Shown piece by piece: positions 7,686-16,011 of a stretch of DNA of 41,334 nt. A program made the translations under genes and the position numbers. The stretch is taken from NCBI GenBank assembly GCA_964390805.1, contig CAYMKL010000054.1, positions 1-41,334 of the forward strand. Direction: 5' to 3'. Below the pieces are notes generated by a model. The model had not been told where the DNA came from. It saw nothing but the letters and a program-made list of their open reading frames with translations, and did no database searches. Position 1 is the stretch's first letter. Every line of letters begins with the position of its first letter. This DNA is from CAYMKL01 sp964390805 (GTDB taxonomy: Bacteria; Chloroflexota; Anaerolineae; VGOG01).

Positions 7686-8183
7686 GTGGCTTCTATTTTG
7701 GATGAACACAGCTTGGACTTCATCAGCCACAGCGAGGCTCAGACGCGGCGATTTGGCGCCAGGTTAGGTGAGCTTCTGCAAGGTGGCGACGTGATCTGCC
7801 TGGCGGGCGAGTTGGGCGCGGGGAAAACCTGCCTGACCCAGGGCATCGGACAAGGTCTGGGAATCGAGGGGCCTATCACCAGCCCCAGCTTCACCCTGAT
7901 CAACGAGTACAGGCAAGAACAGGCCAGGTTGCCATTATACCACGTAGACCTATACCGCCTAGGAGAATCAAAAGAGGTCCTGACTCTAGGCCTTGAGGAG
8001 TACTTCTACGGCGAAGGAGTCTGCGTCGTCGAGTGGGCCGACCGAGCGTCAGAGGCTCTGCCTGCTGAGCATTTGTGGATTGAGCTTCGCTACGTCGTCG
8101 AGACCAAGCGCGGCCTGCTGATGAAAGCCGTTGGAAAACGTTATGAGGAATTGCTGCGGGGATTCAAGCGAAGGTCCCTTTGA
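7686..8183 (+). CDS. tsaE: TsaE, ATPase of the t6A37 tRNA modification
   Basis: The 165-residue protein has the P-loop GELGAGKT (residues 41-48), the SPSFTLINEY switch segment and the LYHVDLYRL strand that define TsaE (YjeE). TsaE hydrolyses ATP to support the TsaB-TsaD complex, which transfers threonylcarbamoyl to A37 of ANN-decoding tRNAs. The GTG start at 7686 places the P-loop where it usually lies. tsaB follows after 128 bp, and rimI after that, as in many bacteria. tsaD is not in the window; tsaC lies about 11 kb downstream. Confidence 0.93.
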   Translation: MASILDEHSLDFISHSEAQTRRFGARLGELLQGGDVICLAGELGAGKTCLTQGIGQGLGIEGPITSPSFTLINEYRQEQARLPLYHVDLYRLGESKEVLTLGLEEYFYGEGVCVVEWADRASEALPAEHLWIELRYVVETKRGLLMKAVGKRYEELLRGFKRRSL

Positions 8184-8311
8184 TCTCTTACTCTGCTACG
8201 GAGGGGCATCCTCGCCCCGATTTCGTGACCGAACCGCCTTAGACAGGGCAGGGACACCCTTTGGTAGCATCTTACACTTTCTTGAGACCGACCCCGAAAA
8301 GGAGAAGTGTA

Positions 8312-8977
8312 TTGCTATTAGCCATTGATACAGCGACGCGAGTGCCTAGTTTGGCGCTATACGACGGAGAGCGGGTGCTGGCCGAAGAGACGTGGCGCTC
8401 GGCAAACGGCCACACGGTGGAACTGGTGCCTGGTCTGGTGCGCATGTTGGAGCGACAAAAGGTCTTGCTCTCTGAGTTAAGGGGGATAGCTGTAGCTCTA
8501 GGCCCTGGCTCATTCACTGGGCTGCGCATCGGGCTAGGCGTGGCTAAAGGGCTGGCTCTCACCCTGGCCATACCGCTCGTGGGGATACCGACGTTGGATG
8601 CCCTGGTGTATGCCCAAGGCCGAAAGCGAGGCCCTGTGTGCGCCGTGCTGCAAGCCGGTCGGGGACGCGTTTCCGCTGCTTTCTATCGGCGAAGGCGGGG
8701 GCAGTGGCAACGTCAGGGCGATTATCGCCTGACAACGTTGGAAGAGCTGGCCGCCGACATCGAAACCAGGACGTTTTTCTGCGGCGAGATAGACACCCAG
8801 GCCGCTGAGCTGTTGCGAGAGCGACTGGGAGAGAAGGTAGTAGTGGCCTCGCCGGCCTCCTCGTTGCGGCGGGCGGGGTATCTGGCGGAGTTGGGCTGGC
8901 AACGGCTGGAAAGAGGCGAGGTGGACGATCCCGCCACCCTGGCCCCCATCTACCTTCGCCACCCCCCGATAAAGTGA
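8312..8977 (+). CDS. tsaB: TsaB, non-catalytic subunit of the t6A complex
   Basis: This ASKHA-fold protein begins LLAIDTAT and carries LGPGSFTGLRIGLGVAKGLA, the TsaB (YeaZ) hallmarks. It binds TsaD and TsaE in N6-threonylcarbamoyladenosine formation. The open frame extends to 8261, but TTG 8312 is preceded by AAGGAG at the ideal distance and starts exactly at the conserved strand, giving 221 residues, the normal family size. It lies between tsaE and rimI. Confidence 0.92.
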   Translation: MLLAIDTATRVPSLALYDGERVLAEETWRSANGHTVELVPGLVRMLERQKVLLSELRGIAVALGPGSFTGLRIGLGVAKGLALTLAIPLVGIPTLDALVYAQGRKRGPVCAVLQAGRGRVSAAFYRRRRGQWQRQGDYRLTTLEELAADIETRTFFCGEIDTQAAELLRERLGEKVVVASPASSLRRAGYLAELGWQRLERGEVDDPATLAPIYLRHPPIK

Positions 8978-8985
8978 GATGAAGT

Positions 8986-9690
8986 ATGGACTACACAGGT
9001 CTGCCTTACATCGTCGAACCTATGCGGCTGCGAGACATTGGGGAGGTAATGGAGATCGAGCACTCATCTTTTCCCTCGCCCTGGTCTGCCCGCGCTTACC
9101 GCCACGAGCTCCTGGAGAACGACCTCTCTCACTATTTCGTCGTTCGCCAGCGTCGTATGGAGAGGTCAGAGTTAAGTCTCAATCGTCCAGACCAAAAGTG
9201 GGGAAGGCAACCGCAGGTTGCACGCAATCCCCTTAGAGCAATTTTGGATCCGCTGGGCCTGCTGGACAGGACCCGTCGCTCTCTCGGAATGGGAACACGG
9301 CCACCTATTCTCGGGTATGCTGGCTTCTGGATGATGGCGGGTGAGGCCCATATCAGCACCATAGCGGTGCAACCCAACTGGCGGCGGCGAGGGATCGGTG
9401 AGTTGCTATTGGTAGCCATGCTCGATAGGGCTACCGAGCTTGAAGCCGACATAGCCACTTTGGAAGTGCGCGTTTCCAACGCCATCGCCCAGAATCTGTA
9501 CCGCAAGTACGGCTTCCGACAGGCTGGGCTGCGGCGGCGCTATTATCGCGACAGCGGTGAGGACGCTCTGATCATGTCCACAGAGCGATTGACCTCGGCC
9601 AGCCTTCAGAGCCATTTCCAGCAGCTTAAGCGCGCGCTGCTGGAAAAGCTGGCTTCAGGCTTTGGACAAAATGCCTTAGATGGGGTATAA
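8986..9690 (+). CDS. rimI: RimI-type ribosomal protein S18 alanine N-acetyltransferase
   Basis: This GNAT protein has the acetyl-CoA loop VQPNWRRRGIGELLL and the C-terminal signature LEVRVSNAIAQNLYRKYGF typical of RimI, which acetylates the N-terminus of S18. Position directly after tsaB supports this. At 234 residues it is longer than E. coli RimI (148). A basic segment of roughly 45 residues (about 50-105) interrupts the domain between early strands, and a tail of about 35 residues follows the domain. The insertion does not look like the window's obvious repeat families. The stop codon lies inside the promoter of the next TA pair. Confidence 0.87.
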   Translation: MDYTGLPYIVEPMRLRDIGEVMEIEHSSFPSPWSARAYRHELLENDLSHYFVVRQRRMERSELSLNRPDQKWGRQPQVARNPLRAILDPLGLLDRTRRSLGMGTRPPILGYAGFWMMAGEAHISTIAVQPNWRRRGIGELLLVAMLDRATELEADIATLEVRVSNAIAQNLYRKYGFRQAGLRRRYYRDSGEDALIMSTERLTSASLQSHFQQLKRALLEKLASGFGQNALDGV

Positions 9691-9691
9691 T
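9662..9691 (+). promoter_or_regulatory. Promoter of the UPF0175/DUF3368 TA pair
   Basis: TTGGAC (9662-9667) and TATAAT (9686-9691) with an 18-bp spacer overlap the end of rimI. Confidence 0.6.
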
Positions 9692-9761
9692 CTGGGGTGC
9701 AACGGGCATCTCTGAAGACATCGGCGGGTTGTTGTGAAGGTATTTGCGAAAGGAGTGAAAT

Positions 9762-10058
9762 ATGAGAGCAACTACGACCAATCCAGTAAGAATCGAAGTG
9801 GACTTTCCCCCGGACGTTTTTGCTGCCATGAGAATGGTTGGTTTTTATGGAGACAAACTAGAGAAAGAGATGAAGAGCAGCGTGGCACTGAGTCTCTTCA
9901 AAAAGGGCCTGCTCTCTATTGGCAAGGCGGCCGAACTTGCCGATATATGCCTGGCCGATTTCATGGATTTCCTGGTGGCAAACGAAGTCCCTATTATTGA
10001 GTACACACTTGAGGATTTCGAGAAGGACACGAAAGCCTTTGAAAGGATCAGGCGATGA
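9762..10058 (+). CDS. UPF0175 family antitoxin
   Basis: The 98-residue protein matches UPF0175: FPPDVFAAM, ALSLFKKGLLSIGKAAELA, then a helix-turn-helix-like DFMDFLVANEVPIIEY. UPF0175 proteins are the DNA-binding antitoxin partners of DUF3368 PIN toxins. GAAAGGAG lies just upstream of the ATG. The stop overlaps the start of the toxin gene (ATGA), so the genes are co-translated. Confidence 0.85.
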   Translation: MRATTTNPVRIEVDFPPDVFAAMRMVGFYGDKLEKEMKSSVALSLFKKGLLSIGKAAELADICLADFMDFLVANEVPIIEYTLEDFEKDTKAFERIRR

Positions 10059-10552
10059 TCGTTGTTTCCAACGCCGGACCTTTGATCGCTTTAGCGAAGA
10101 TCGAACGATTCGAGTTGCTTCGGGCACTTTTTAGTAGGATCGCCATCCCTCAAGCCGTTTTTGATGGAGTTGTGGTAAGGGGTAAGGGCAGAGCTGGAGC
10201 GGATGAGACCCAGCAGGCTCTCGGCGATTGGATCGAGGTGTGGGATGCCCAAAATGAGGCAATGGTCAGGGGCTTTCTCACGAAGCTTGGCAGAGGAGAA
10301 TCTGAGGCCATAGCCCTTGCTTTGGAGGTAGAGGCTGACTTGGTGCTGTTGGACGATTACAAAGCTCGAACTACTGCTGAGTTTATGGGCTTGAACATAA
10401 CTGGTACCGTTGGTGTGCTCAACGAAGCCTACAGAAGGGGCTTCATAGCCGAGCTAAAGCGAATCTTAGATGAGTTGATAGACAAAGGTGTCCGTCTCAG
10501 TGACAAGGTTTACAGTGAGGTGTTAGAAATCGGCAAAGACCGGGGGAGGTGA
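10055..10552 (+). CDS. DUF3368 PIN-domain toxin
   Basis: The 165-residue protein begins MIVVSNAGPLIALAKI, the DUF3368 variant of the PIN fold in which the first acidic position of VapC is replaced by Asn. It retains GRGESEAIALA and LVLLDDYKAR with acidic residues for metal binding, and ends with a GTVGVLNEAYRRG segment. Such proteins are paired with UPF0175 antitoxins, as here, and are thought to be ribonuclease-type toxins. Confidence 0.85.
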   Translation: MIVVSNAGPLIALAKIERFELLRALFSRIAIPQAVFDGVVVRGKGRAGADETQQALGDWIEVWDAQNEAMVRGFLTKLGRGESEAIALALEVEADLVLLDDYKARTTAEFMGLNITGTVGVLNEAYRRGFIAELKRILDELIDKGVRLSDKVYSEVLEIGKDRGR

Positions 10553-10556
10553 GTTT

Positions 10557-11159
10557 ATGTCAGAACTGACCGAGCTTTACAAAGAGATAACCATCTGTCA
10601 ACGCTGCGAGCTGGCCCAGGGCCGCACCCAAACGGTGCCCGGCGAGGGGCCTGAGAACGCAGAGATCATGTTCATCGGCGAAGCTCCTGGCTTCCACGAG
10701 GATCGGCAGGGCCGCCCCTTTGTGGGAGCAGCAGGAAAGTTTCTGGAGGAGTTGCTGGCTAGCATCGGCCTGACGCGAGAGGAGGTCTACATCTGTAACG
10801 TCATCAAGTGCCGGCCACCCGGCAACCGCGATCCCCAGCGCGATGAAATGGCCGCCTGCAGGCCGTTCCTCGATAAACAGATCGAGCTGGTCCGGCCGAA
10901 GTTGATCGTCACCCTGGGGCGCTATTCCATGGCTCGCTACTTTCCCAACACCCAGATCACTCGCATCCACGGCCAGCCCAAGCGGATCGGCAATCGCATC
11001 TACTATCCCATGTTCCATCCCGCCGCCGCCCTGCACCAGCCCAAGTGGCGATCGATCGTGAAGGAGGACATGCTCAAGATCCCTCAGATCCTAAAGGAAG
11101 CGGAGCAACTGGGCGGAGCCGAGCCCCTGGAGCAAGCAGAGCAACTGAGCTTATTCTAG
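10557..11159 (+). CDS. Family 4 uracil-DNA glycosylase (Fe-S)
   Basis: The 200-residue enzyme removes uracil from DNA in base-excision repair. Motif A is GEAPGFHEDRQGRPFVG (from residue 41), motif B is HPAAAL (154-159), and four cysteines at 14, 17, 85 and 101 have the C-x2-C...C-x15-C spacing that binds the 4Fe-4S cluster of family 4. It follows the TA pair after 4 bp and has a GGGGAGG ribosome binding site, so it may be co-transcribed with it. The C-terminal tail (EQLGGAEPLEQAEQLSLF) is Glu/Leu rich. Confidence 0.92.
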   Translation: MSELTELYKEITICQRCELAQGRTQTVPGEGPENAEIMFIGEAPGFHEDRQGRPFVGAAGKFLEELLASIGLTREEVYICNVIKCRPPGNRDPQRDEMAACRPFLDKQIELVRPKLIVTLGRYSMARYFPNTQITRIHGQPKRIGNRIYYPMFHPAAALHQPKWRSIVKEDMLKIPQILKEAEQLGGAEPLEQAEQLSLF

Positions 11160-11165
11160 CTGATG

Positions 11166-11263
11166 GAAACCAGGTTTTTGGAGCCCTCTGTACCCAAAAC
11201 CCACGTGGTTGCGGGCACTCTCGACACCCCGCAGGACATTGTGGAGCGAAAAAACCTGGTTTC
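11166..11263. mobile_element. MITE-like element with 14-bp terminal inverted repeats
   Basis: GAAACCAGGTTTTT (11166-11179) is perfectly inverted at 11250-11263. The 98-bp non-coding element sits between the glycosylase gene and prfA. No target duplication is evident. It could equally act as a long hairpin in the prfA leader. Confidence 0.5.
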
Positions 11264-11302
11264 TCTAGTTTTGTTAAAACCCCAAAGATTGGCGGAAGGA
11301 AC

Positions 11303-12385
11303 ATGTTAGGAAAACTGGAGCTGATCGTCTATCGCTACGAAGAACTGAATAGGCATATGGCTGATCCTGACGTAGCCACCAACCCTGATCTGGTGCGGGA
11401 GTACGCTCAAGAACAGGCCGAGATCGCGGATTTGGTCAACAAGTATCGCCAGTACAAGGCCAATGCCAGCGAGCTAAGCGAGACCAGGTCTTTGCTAGAG
11501 GGCGAGGAAAGCGAAGAGATGGTGAGCCTGGTCCATGAGGAGATCAAAAGGCTCGAAGGGCAGAATGAAACCCTTTTGGATGAGCTGAAGATGATGCTCT
11601 TGCCGAAGGATGCCAGGGATGAGCGGAACGTGATCATGGAGATCAGGGCCGGGGCGGGAGGTGACGAGGCGGGCCTGTTCGCGTCCGATCTCTATCGCAT
11701 GTACAACAGGTATGCCGAGAACCACGGTTGGGCCACTGAGCTTCTTAGCCTTAACGAGACCGGCATAGGCGGGTTCAAAGAGGTCATCTTTGCTGTCAAG
11801 GGCAGGGCTAGCCCCTTCCCCTACTCCAGGCTGAAATACGAGAGCGGCGTCCATCGGGTGCAGCGGGTGCCCATCACCGAATCCAGCGGCCGTATCCACA
11901 CTTCCACCGCAACCGTGGCTGTCCTGCCCGAGGTGGACGAGGTGGAGGTGAAGATTGATCCCAACGATCTGCGCATTGACGTCTACGGGTCCTCCGGGCC
12001 GGGTGGTCAGCACATGCAAAAAAGCGCGACTGCTGTACGCATCACCCACGTGCCCACAGGGATAGTCTCCGCCTGCGAGAGCCAGCGCTCCCAGTTCCAG
12101 AACCGGGCGCGAGCCCTGGCCGTCTTGCGAGCCAGGCTGTACGAGCAGGAGGAGCAGAAGCGGCTGGCGGAGGTGGGTGCTGTACGCCGTTCACAGGTGG
12201 GCACGGGGGATCGGGCGGAGAAGATTCGCACCTACAATTTCCCCCAGAACCGGGTGACCGACCACCGCATCGGCCTCACCAGCCACCGCCTGGAGAACAT
12301 CCTGGGCGGCGACATAGACCGGTTCATCGAGGAATTGGCGACTGTTGAGCAGGAAGAGAAGCTGAGAAGAGCAGGGCTAAGCTAA
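11303..12385 (+). CDS. prfA: Peptide chain release factor 1
   Basis: This 361-residue release factor has GSSGPGGQHMQKS with the catalytic GGQ near residue 234 and the codon-recognition tripeptide Pro-Ile-Thr (190-192, in RVPITESSGRIHTS). That corresponds to the PxT motif of RF1, which reads UAA and UAG. The open frame extends upstream to 11045, but ATG 11303 gives the normal RF1 length and is preceded by GGAAGGA. Its usual partner prmC, which methylates the GGQ glutamine, lies 4.7 kb downstream behind a signalling block. UGA must be read by RF2 elsewhere, which matters for the recoded gene at 36615. Confidence 0.94.
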   Translation: MLGKLELIVYRYEELNRHMADPDVATNPDLVREYAQEQAEIADLVNKYRQYKANASELSETRSLLEGEESEEMVSLVHEEIKRLEGQNETLLDELKMMLLPKDARDERNVIMEIRAGAGGDEAGLFASDLYRMYNRYAENHGWATELLSLNETGIGGFKEVIFAVKGRASPFPYSRLKYESGVHRVQRVPITESSGRIHTSTATVAVLPEVDEVEVKIDPNDLRIDVYGSSGPGGQHMQKSATAVRITHVPTGIVSACESQRSQFQNRARALAVLRARLYEQEEQKRLAEVGAVRRSQVGTGDRAEKIRTYNFPQNRVTDHRIGLTSHRLENILGGDIDRFIEELATVEQEEKLRRAGLS

Positions 12386-12419
12386 AGCGAACTATAACCA
12401 AACGGGCTGCGAATTCAAC

Positions 12420-12617
12420 ATGGGGATGACCCACGCCCACTCGGCCTGCCAGCCAAGAGCGCCCACGCGCTTCAAGGCTGGCTTCTTGGTTATCGAACAG
12501 ATATTAGCCTTGCAGGAGAGGATAGCGGATCTGGAGCGTGCTGAAACCGGGCACAAGCGCATGGAGGCAGAACGATGCACTGGCAGTATACCCATTATGT
12601 GTTACCTCTGGTCATAG
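12420..12617 (+). pseudogene. Remnant of the 5' end of a PAS-kinase gene
   Basis: This 65-codon frame contains KAGFL, then a coiled coil LERAETGHKRMEAE. That matches the N-terminal region of the histidine kinase frame at 14649-16010 (KAGFL ... LEREITGHKQVEEA), together with the hairpin upstream. It then runs out of frame into the diguanylate cyclase gene. I read it as a leader plus truncated coding start left by duplication and replacement. It could still be a short upstream ORF coupled to the cyclase. Confidence 0.4.
12448..12482 (+). promoter_or_regulatory. Structured leader element, copy 1
   Basis: The outer stem GCCAGCC (12448-12454)/GGCTGGC (12476-12482) encloses AAG and an inner stem AGCGC (12458-12462)/GCGCT (12467-12471) with a CCAC loop. 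It is followed by TTCTTGG. A second copy with a changed inner stem lies at 14694-14729. Confidence 0.55.
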
Positions 12618-14536
12618 CGACGGCTATGTCAGCCGTGCTCGCGCTCTTTGCATGGCGGCGCCGCCCTGCGTCCGGTGCGGCACCGCTCGCATTACTCATG
12701 CTGGCCGTGGCCGTGTGGACGCTGGGGTACACGCTAGAATTGGGGAGCCCTGACTTGCCATCCAAGCTCTTTTGGGGCAAAGTTTCGTATCTGGGCGTTG
12801 GGTTTGTACCAGTGGCCTGGTTCACCTTTGTGATCCAATACACTGGCCGAGAAAAGTGGCTGTCGTATCGCAACTTGGGCGTACTGGCCATTGAGCCTCT
12901 TGTCACACTGCTGCTGGTCTGGACCAACGAGGCCCACGGTATGTTCTATAGCAACACCAGGCTGGATACCAGCGGCCCGTTCTTGGTGCTGGACTTGACT
13001 TATGGAGTGTGGTTCTGGGTTGATGTAGCGTACTCCTACCTGTTACTTTTGCTCGGCACGCTCCTGCTTATCCAGGCGTTCATTCATTCACCCCAACTGT
13101 ATCGCAGACAGATTGGCATTATGCTGATTGGCACGTTCGCACCATGGGCGGCGGAGGTGCTACTAATCTCTGGTTTGAGCCCATTCTATCCCCTGGATCT
13201 GACCCCCTTCGCTTTCGTTTTGTCTGGCCTGGCGCTGACCTGGGGGCTCTTTCGCCTCCAGATGTTGGACATGGTACCGGTGGCACGCGACGCCGTCATC
13301 GAAGGCATGAGCGATGGGGTGATCGTGCTGGACGCACAGCACCGTATCGTGGACCTCAACCCGGCGGCGCAACGGGTCATAGGACATTCGGCCTCAGAGG
13401 TGATTGGGCAACCGGCCGCCCAGGTATTGTCCGGCCGCCCTGACCTGGTTGAACGCTACCGCGATGTGACAGAGGCGCGCGAAGAGATTGTTCTGGGTGA
13501 AAGTGAGGCACAGCGCTACTTTGACCTACGCATCTCGCCACTACATAATCGGCGTAGCGGCCTCACTGGTCGGTTGGTTGTCTTTCGCGACATCACCGAG
13601 CGCAAGCGCGCAGAGGACGCGCTGCGGGAATCAGAGGAACGTTTCCAACAGGTAGCAGAAAACGCTCAGGAGTGGATCTGGGAAGTAGATACCAACGGTT
13701 TATACACCTATGCAAGTCCGGTAGTGGAAAAGATACTTGGCTACAGATCCGAAGAAGTAATTGGAAAAAAACACTTCTATGACCTATTCCACCCCGAAGA
13801 CCGGGAAGAGCTGAAGAAGGCAGCATTTGTGGTATTCGCCAAGAAGCAGCCTTTCCGAGAATTCATGAACCAGAACGTGCATAAGAATGGCAAGGCAGTT
13901 TGGCTTTCGACAAGCGGAGTTCCTATACTTGATGAGGGGGGAAACCTCCTCGGATACAGAGGCTCAGACACGGACATCACCGAGCGCAAGCAGGCCGAGG
14001 AAGTCATCAAGCGAATCGCCTATCACGATGACCTCACCGGCCTGCCTAACCGGCGCCTGTTCAATGATCATCTCACCTTGGCACTCGCCCGTGCACATCG
14101 CAGCCGGCAGAGCCTGGCTGTGATGTTGCTCGACCTGGACAACTTCAAGGACGTCAACGATACGCTGGGGCACAGCGTGGGAGACAAGTTGCTGCGAGCT
14201 GTTGGTGATCGGCTGACAAGCCTTCTGCGTAAGAGCGATACCGTCGCCCGCATGGGAGGTGACGAATTTTTGCTGCTGCTGCCAGAAATCGGTGGTGGGG
14301 AAGACGCTGCCAAGGTTGCCCAAAAAGCCCTGGAAGCCTTTCGAACGCCATTTATGTTTGATGGCCACGAACTAGACATTACTACGAGCATCGGGGTTGC
14401 CATTTACCCCGAGGACGGCGGGGATGGTGATACCTTGATCAAGAATGCCGACATCGCCATGTACCGCGCCAAGGACCAGGGTCGGGATAATCATCAGCGG
14501 TACACTCCGGCGATGAACGTCAAAGCTCTAGGGTGA
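12575..14536 (+). CDS. Membrane diguanylate cyclase: 7TM-PAS-PAS-GGDEF
   Basis: The 653-residue sensor makes c-di-GMP. Residues about 1-220 form seven hydrophobic helices of the histidine-kinase N-terminal 7TM type. Two PAS domains follow (about 240-350 and 355-480), each ending in a DITERK(R/Q)AE linker. The GGDEF domain carries DDLTGLPNRRLF and an intact MGGDEF (GGDEF 561-565). RKSD at 552-555 is a product-binding inhibitory I-site five residues upstream, so activity is probably feedback-limited. GGAGG lies 7 nt before ATG 12575. It begins a c-di-GMP block with a histidine kinase and an HD-GYP regulator. There is no EAL domain. Confidence 0.9.
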   Translation: MHWQYTHYVLPLVIATAMSAVLALFAWRRRPASGAAPLALLMLAVAVWTLGYTLELGSPDLPSKLFWGKVSYLGVGFVPVAWFTFVIQYTGREKWLSYRNLGVLAIEPLVTLLLVWTNEAHGMFYSNTRLDTSGPFLVLDLTYGVWFWVDVAYSYLLLLLGTLLLIQAFIHSPQLYRRQIGIMLIGTFAPWAAEVLLISGLSPFYPLDLTPFAFVLSGLALTWGLFRLQMLDMVPVARDAVIEGMSDGVIVLDAQHRIVDLNPAAQRVIGHSASEVIGQPAAQVLSGRPDLVERYRDVTEAREEIVLGESEAQRYFDLRISPLHNRRSGLTGRLVVFRDITERKRAEDALRESEERFQQVAENAQEWIWEVDTNGLYTYASPVVEKILGYRSEEVIGKKHFYDLFHPEDREELKKAAFVVFAKKQPFREFMNQNVHKNGKAVWLSTSGVPILDEGGNLLGYRGSDTDITERKQAEEVIKRIAYHDDLTGLPNRRLFNDHLTLALARAHRSRQSLAVMLLDLDNFKDVNDTLGHSVGDKLLRAVGDRLTSLLRKSDTVARMGGDEFLLLLPEIGGGEDAAKVAQKALEAFRTPFMFDGHELDITTSIGVAIYPEDGGDGDTLIKNADIAMYRAKDQGRDNHQRYTPAMNVKALG

Positions 14537-14615
14537 CTGGTAGTAATTACCTGAGATCACCGTCCACTCGCCAATAGCGAGAGCAGCGCTATCAGTGCCC
14601 GAGCGCTGCAGCAGC

Positions 14616-14644
14616 TTGACATAGCTCCTGTTTCTTGCTACAAT
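14616..14644 (+). promoter_or_regulatory. Promoter of the histidine kinase gene
   Basis: TTGACA (14616-14621) and TACAAT (14639-14644) have a 17-bp spacer. The start point near 14651 makes the hairpin at 14694-14729 part of the 5' untranslated leader and excludes the ATG at 14649 as the translation start. Confidence 0.7.
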
Positions 14645-14693
14645 CGAAGTGCATTTGAGATCCAGTACGTGGGTGCCCGACCCCCACCCCTGT

Positions 14694-14729
14694 GCCAGCC
14701 AAGAGCACCCAGGTGTGCGTAAGGCTGGC
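14694..14729 (+). promoter_or_regulatory. Structured leader element, copy 2
   Basis: The outer stem GCCAGCC/GGCTGGC is identical to copy 1. The inner stem is GCAC (14705-14708)/GTGC (14715-14718), where copy 1 has GCGC/GCGC, so both strands changed together. The flanks AAGAGC, CCCA and TTCTTG are conserved. It lies in the transcribed leader of the histidine kinase. Confidence 0.55.
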
Positions 14730-14804
14730 TTCTTGCCAGGTGGGATAATCAGGGAGTCCCTCGAGGAAGAGCCCGTCTACTTGAAGCAGTACAGCGAGCG
14801 GTTG

Positions 14805-16010
14805 ATGAGGAAGCTTGAGAAGAAGATGTTGGATCTGGAGAGAGAAATCACCGGCCATAAGCAGGTGGAGGAGGCGCTGAAGGAGAGCGAGGAGAACTAT
14901 CGGTCATTGGTAGAGCAGTCATTGCAGGGATTAGTAGTCATCCAAGACTTTCGCATTGTTTTCGCCAATACCGCCTTCGCTGAGATCTCCGGATATGCTG
15001 TTGAGGAACTGTTATCCCTTTCACCTAAAGAAATGCAGGCACTGATACACTCTGAAGATCAGGCACTGGTCTGGGGACGCTTTCGGGATCGTTTGGCAGG
15101 GAAAGCGGTGCCTCCGCGCTACGAGTATCGCGGGATTCGAAAGGACGGGACGGTGTGCTGGCTGGAGATGTTTGCCAGCCGCATTGAGCACGGCGGGAAG
15201 CCTGCCATACAGGGAGCCATCGTAGACATCACCGAGCGCAAGCGGACGGAGGCGGCGTTGAAAGAATACTCCGAGCGGCTGGAGGAGATGGTGGAGGAGC
15301 GCACCAAGGAGCTCCGCGACGCCCAGGAGCAGTTGGCCCGCCGGGAGAAGCTGGCCATCCTGGGCCAATTGGCCGGCGGAGTAGCGCACGATCTGCGCAA
15401 CCCCCTGGGGGCGATCTCCAACGCCGCGTATTATCTCAAGCTGGTCCTCCCCGATGCCAGCGAAACCGTCAAGGAGCACCTGAAGATGATTGCCGAACAG
15501 GTCCGCAACTCGGACAGGATCATCACCGACCTCCTGGACTTCTCGCGCACCAGGATTCTCGATAGGCAGGAGGTGGCGGTCTCCGAGCTGGTGGCCCAGG
15601 TGTTGGAGAAACGACCTCCGCCGGAGGGGGTGGAGGTGGCCGCCGACATAGCTCCCAACTTGCTCCCCGTGTACGTAGATCGCCATCAGATGGGTCAGGC
15701 GCTGGACAACCTGGTCACCAACGCCTACCAGGCCATGACTGAGGGCGGCGACCTGACCATCAGCGCCCAGGCGGAGGAGGGGGCAGTGGCACTTTCCATC
15801 GCCGACACCGGCGTGGGCATCTCCGAGGAGAACTTGCCCAAGCTGTTCGAGCCGCTGTTCACCACCAGGGCCAAGGGCCTCGGCCTGGGGCTGATGGTGG
15901 TCAAGACCCTGGTGGAGGCCAACGAGGGGAGCATCGAGATACAGAGTGTGGTGGGGAAGGGGAGCACCTTCACGGTTAGACTGCCTACGCCCAGAGGGAG
16001 GCAAGGCTAG
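14805..16010 (+). CDS. PAS-containing sensor histidine kinase
   Basis: From ATG 14805 this is 401 residues; the frame is open from 14649, and starts at 14781 (TTG) or nearby are possible. The order is a coiled coil (MRKLEKKMLDLERE), one PAS domain (about 30-150), a second coiled coil, a HisKA domain with the phospho-acceptor in GGVAHDLRNPLG (His near 195), and an HATPase domain with N-box LDNLVTNAYQAM, G1 ADTGVGIS, and LFTTRAKGLGLGL. No transmembrane helix is present, so it is a cytoplasmic sensor. The response regulator starts 1 bp after its stop and is the obvious partner. Confidence 0.88.
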   Translation: MRKLEKKMLDLEREITGHKQVEEALKESEENYRSLVEQSLQGLVVIQDFRIVFANTAFAEISGYAVEELLSLSPKEMQALIHSEDQALVWGRFRDRLAGKAVPPRYEYRGIRKDGTVCWLEMFASRIEHGGKPAIQGAIVDITERKRTEAALKEYSERLEEMVEERTKELRDAQEQLARREKLAILGQLAGGVAHDLRNPLGAISNAAYYLKLVLPDASETVKEHLKMIAEQVRNSDRIITDLLDFSRTRILDRQEVAVSELVAQVLEKRPPPEGVEVAADIAPNLLPVYVDRHQMGQALDNLVTNAYQAMTEGGDLTISAQAEEGAVALSIADTGVGISEENLPKLFEPLFTTRAKGLGLGLMVVKTLVEANEGSIEIQSVVGKGSTFTVRLPTPRGRQG

Positions 16011-16011
16011 C

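Noticed and set aside
12448..14735. Known c-di-GMP riboswitch
   Set aside because: The hairpins lack the conserved GEMM-type tetraloop-receptor and loop sequences; only context suggests a link to c-di-GMP.
14649..14804. Upstream start of the histidine kinase
   Set aside because: The promoter at 14616-14644 puts the transcript start at about 14651, and the region folds into the leader hairpin.
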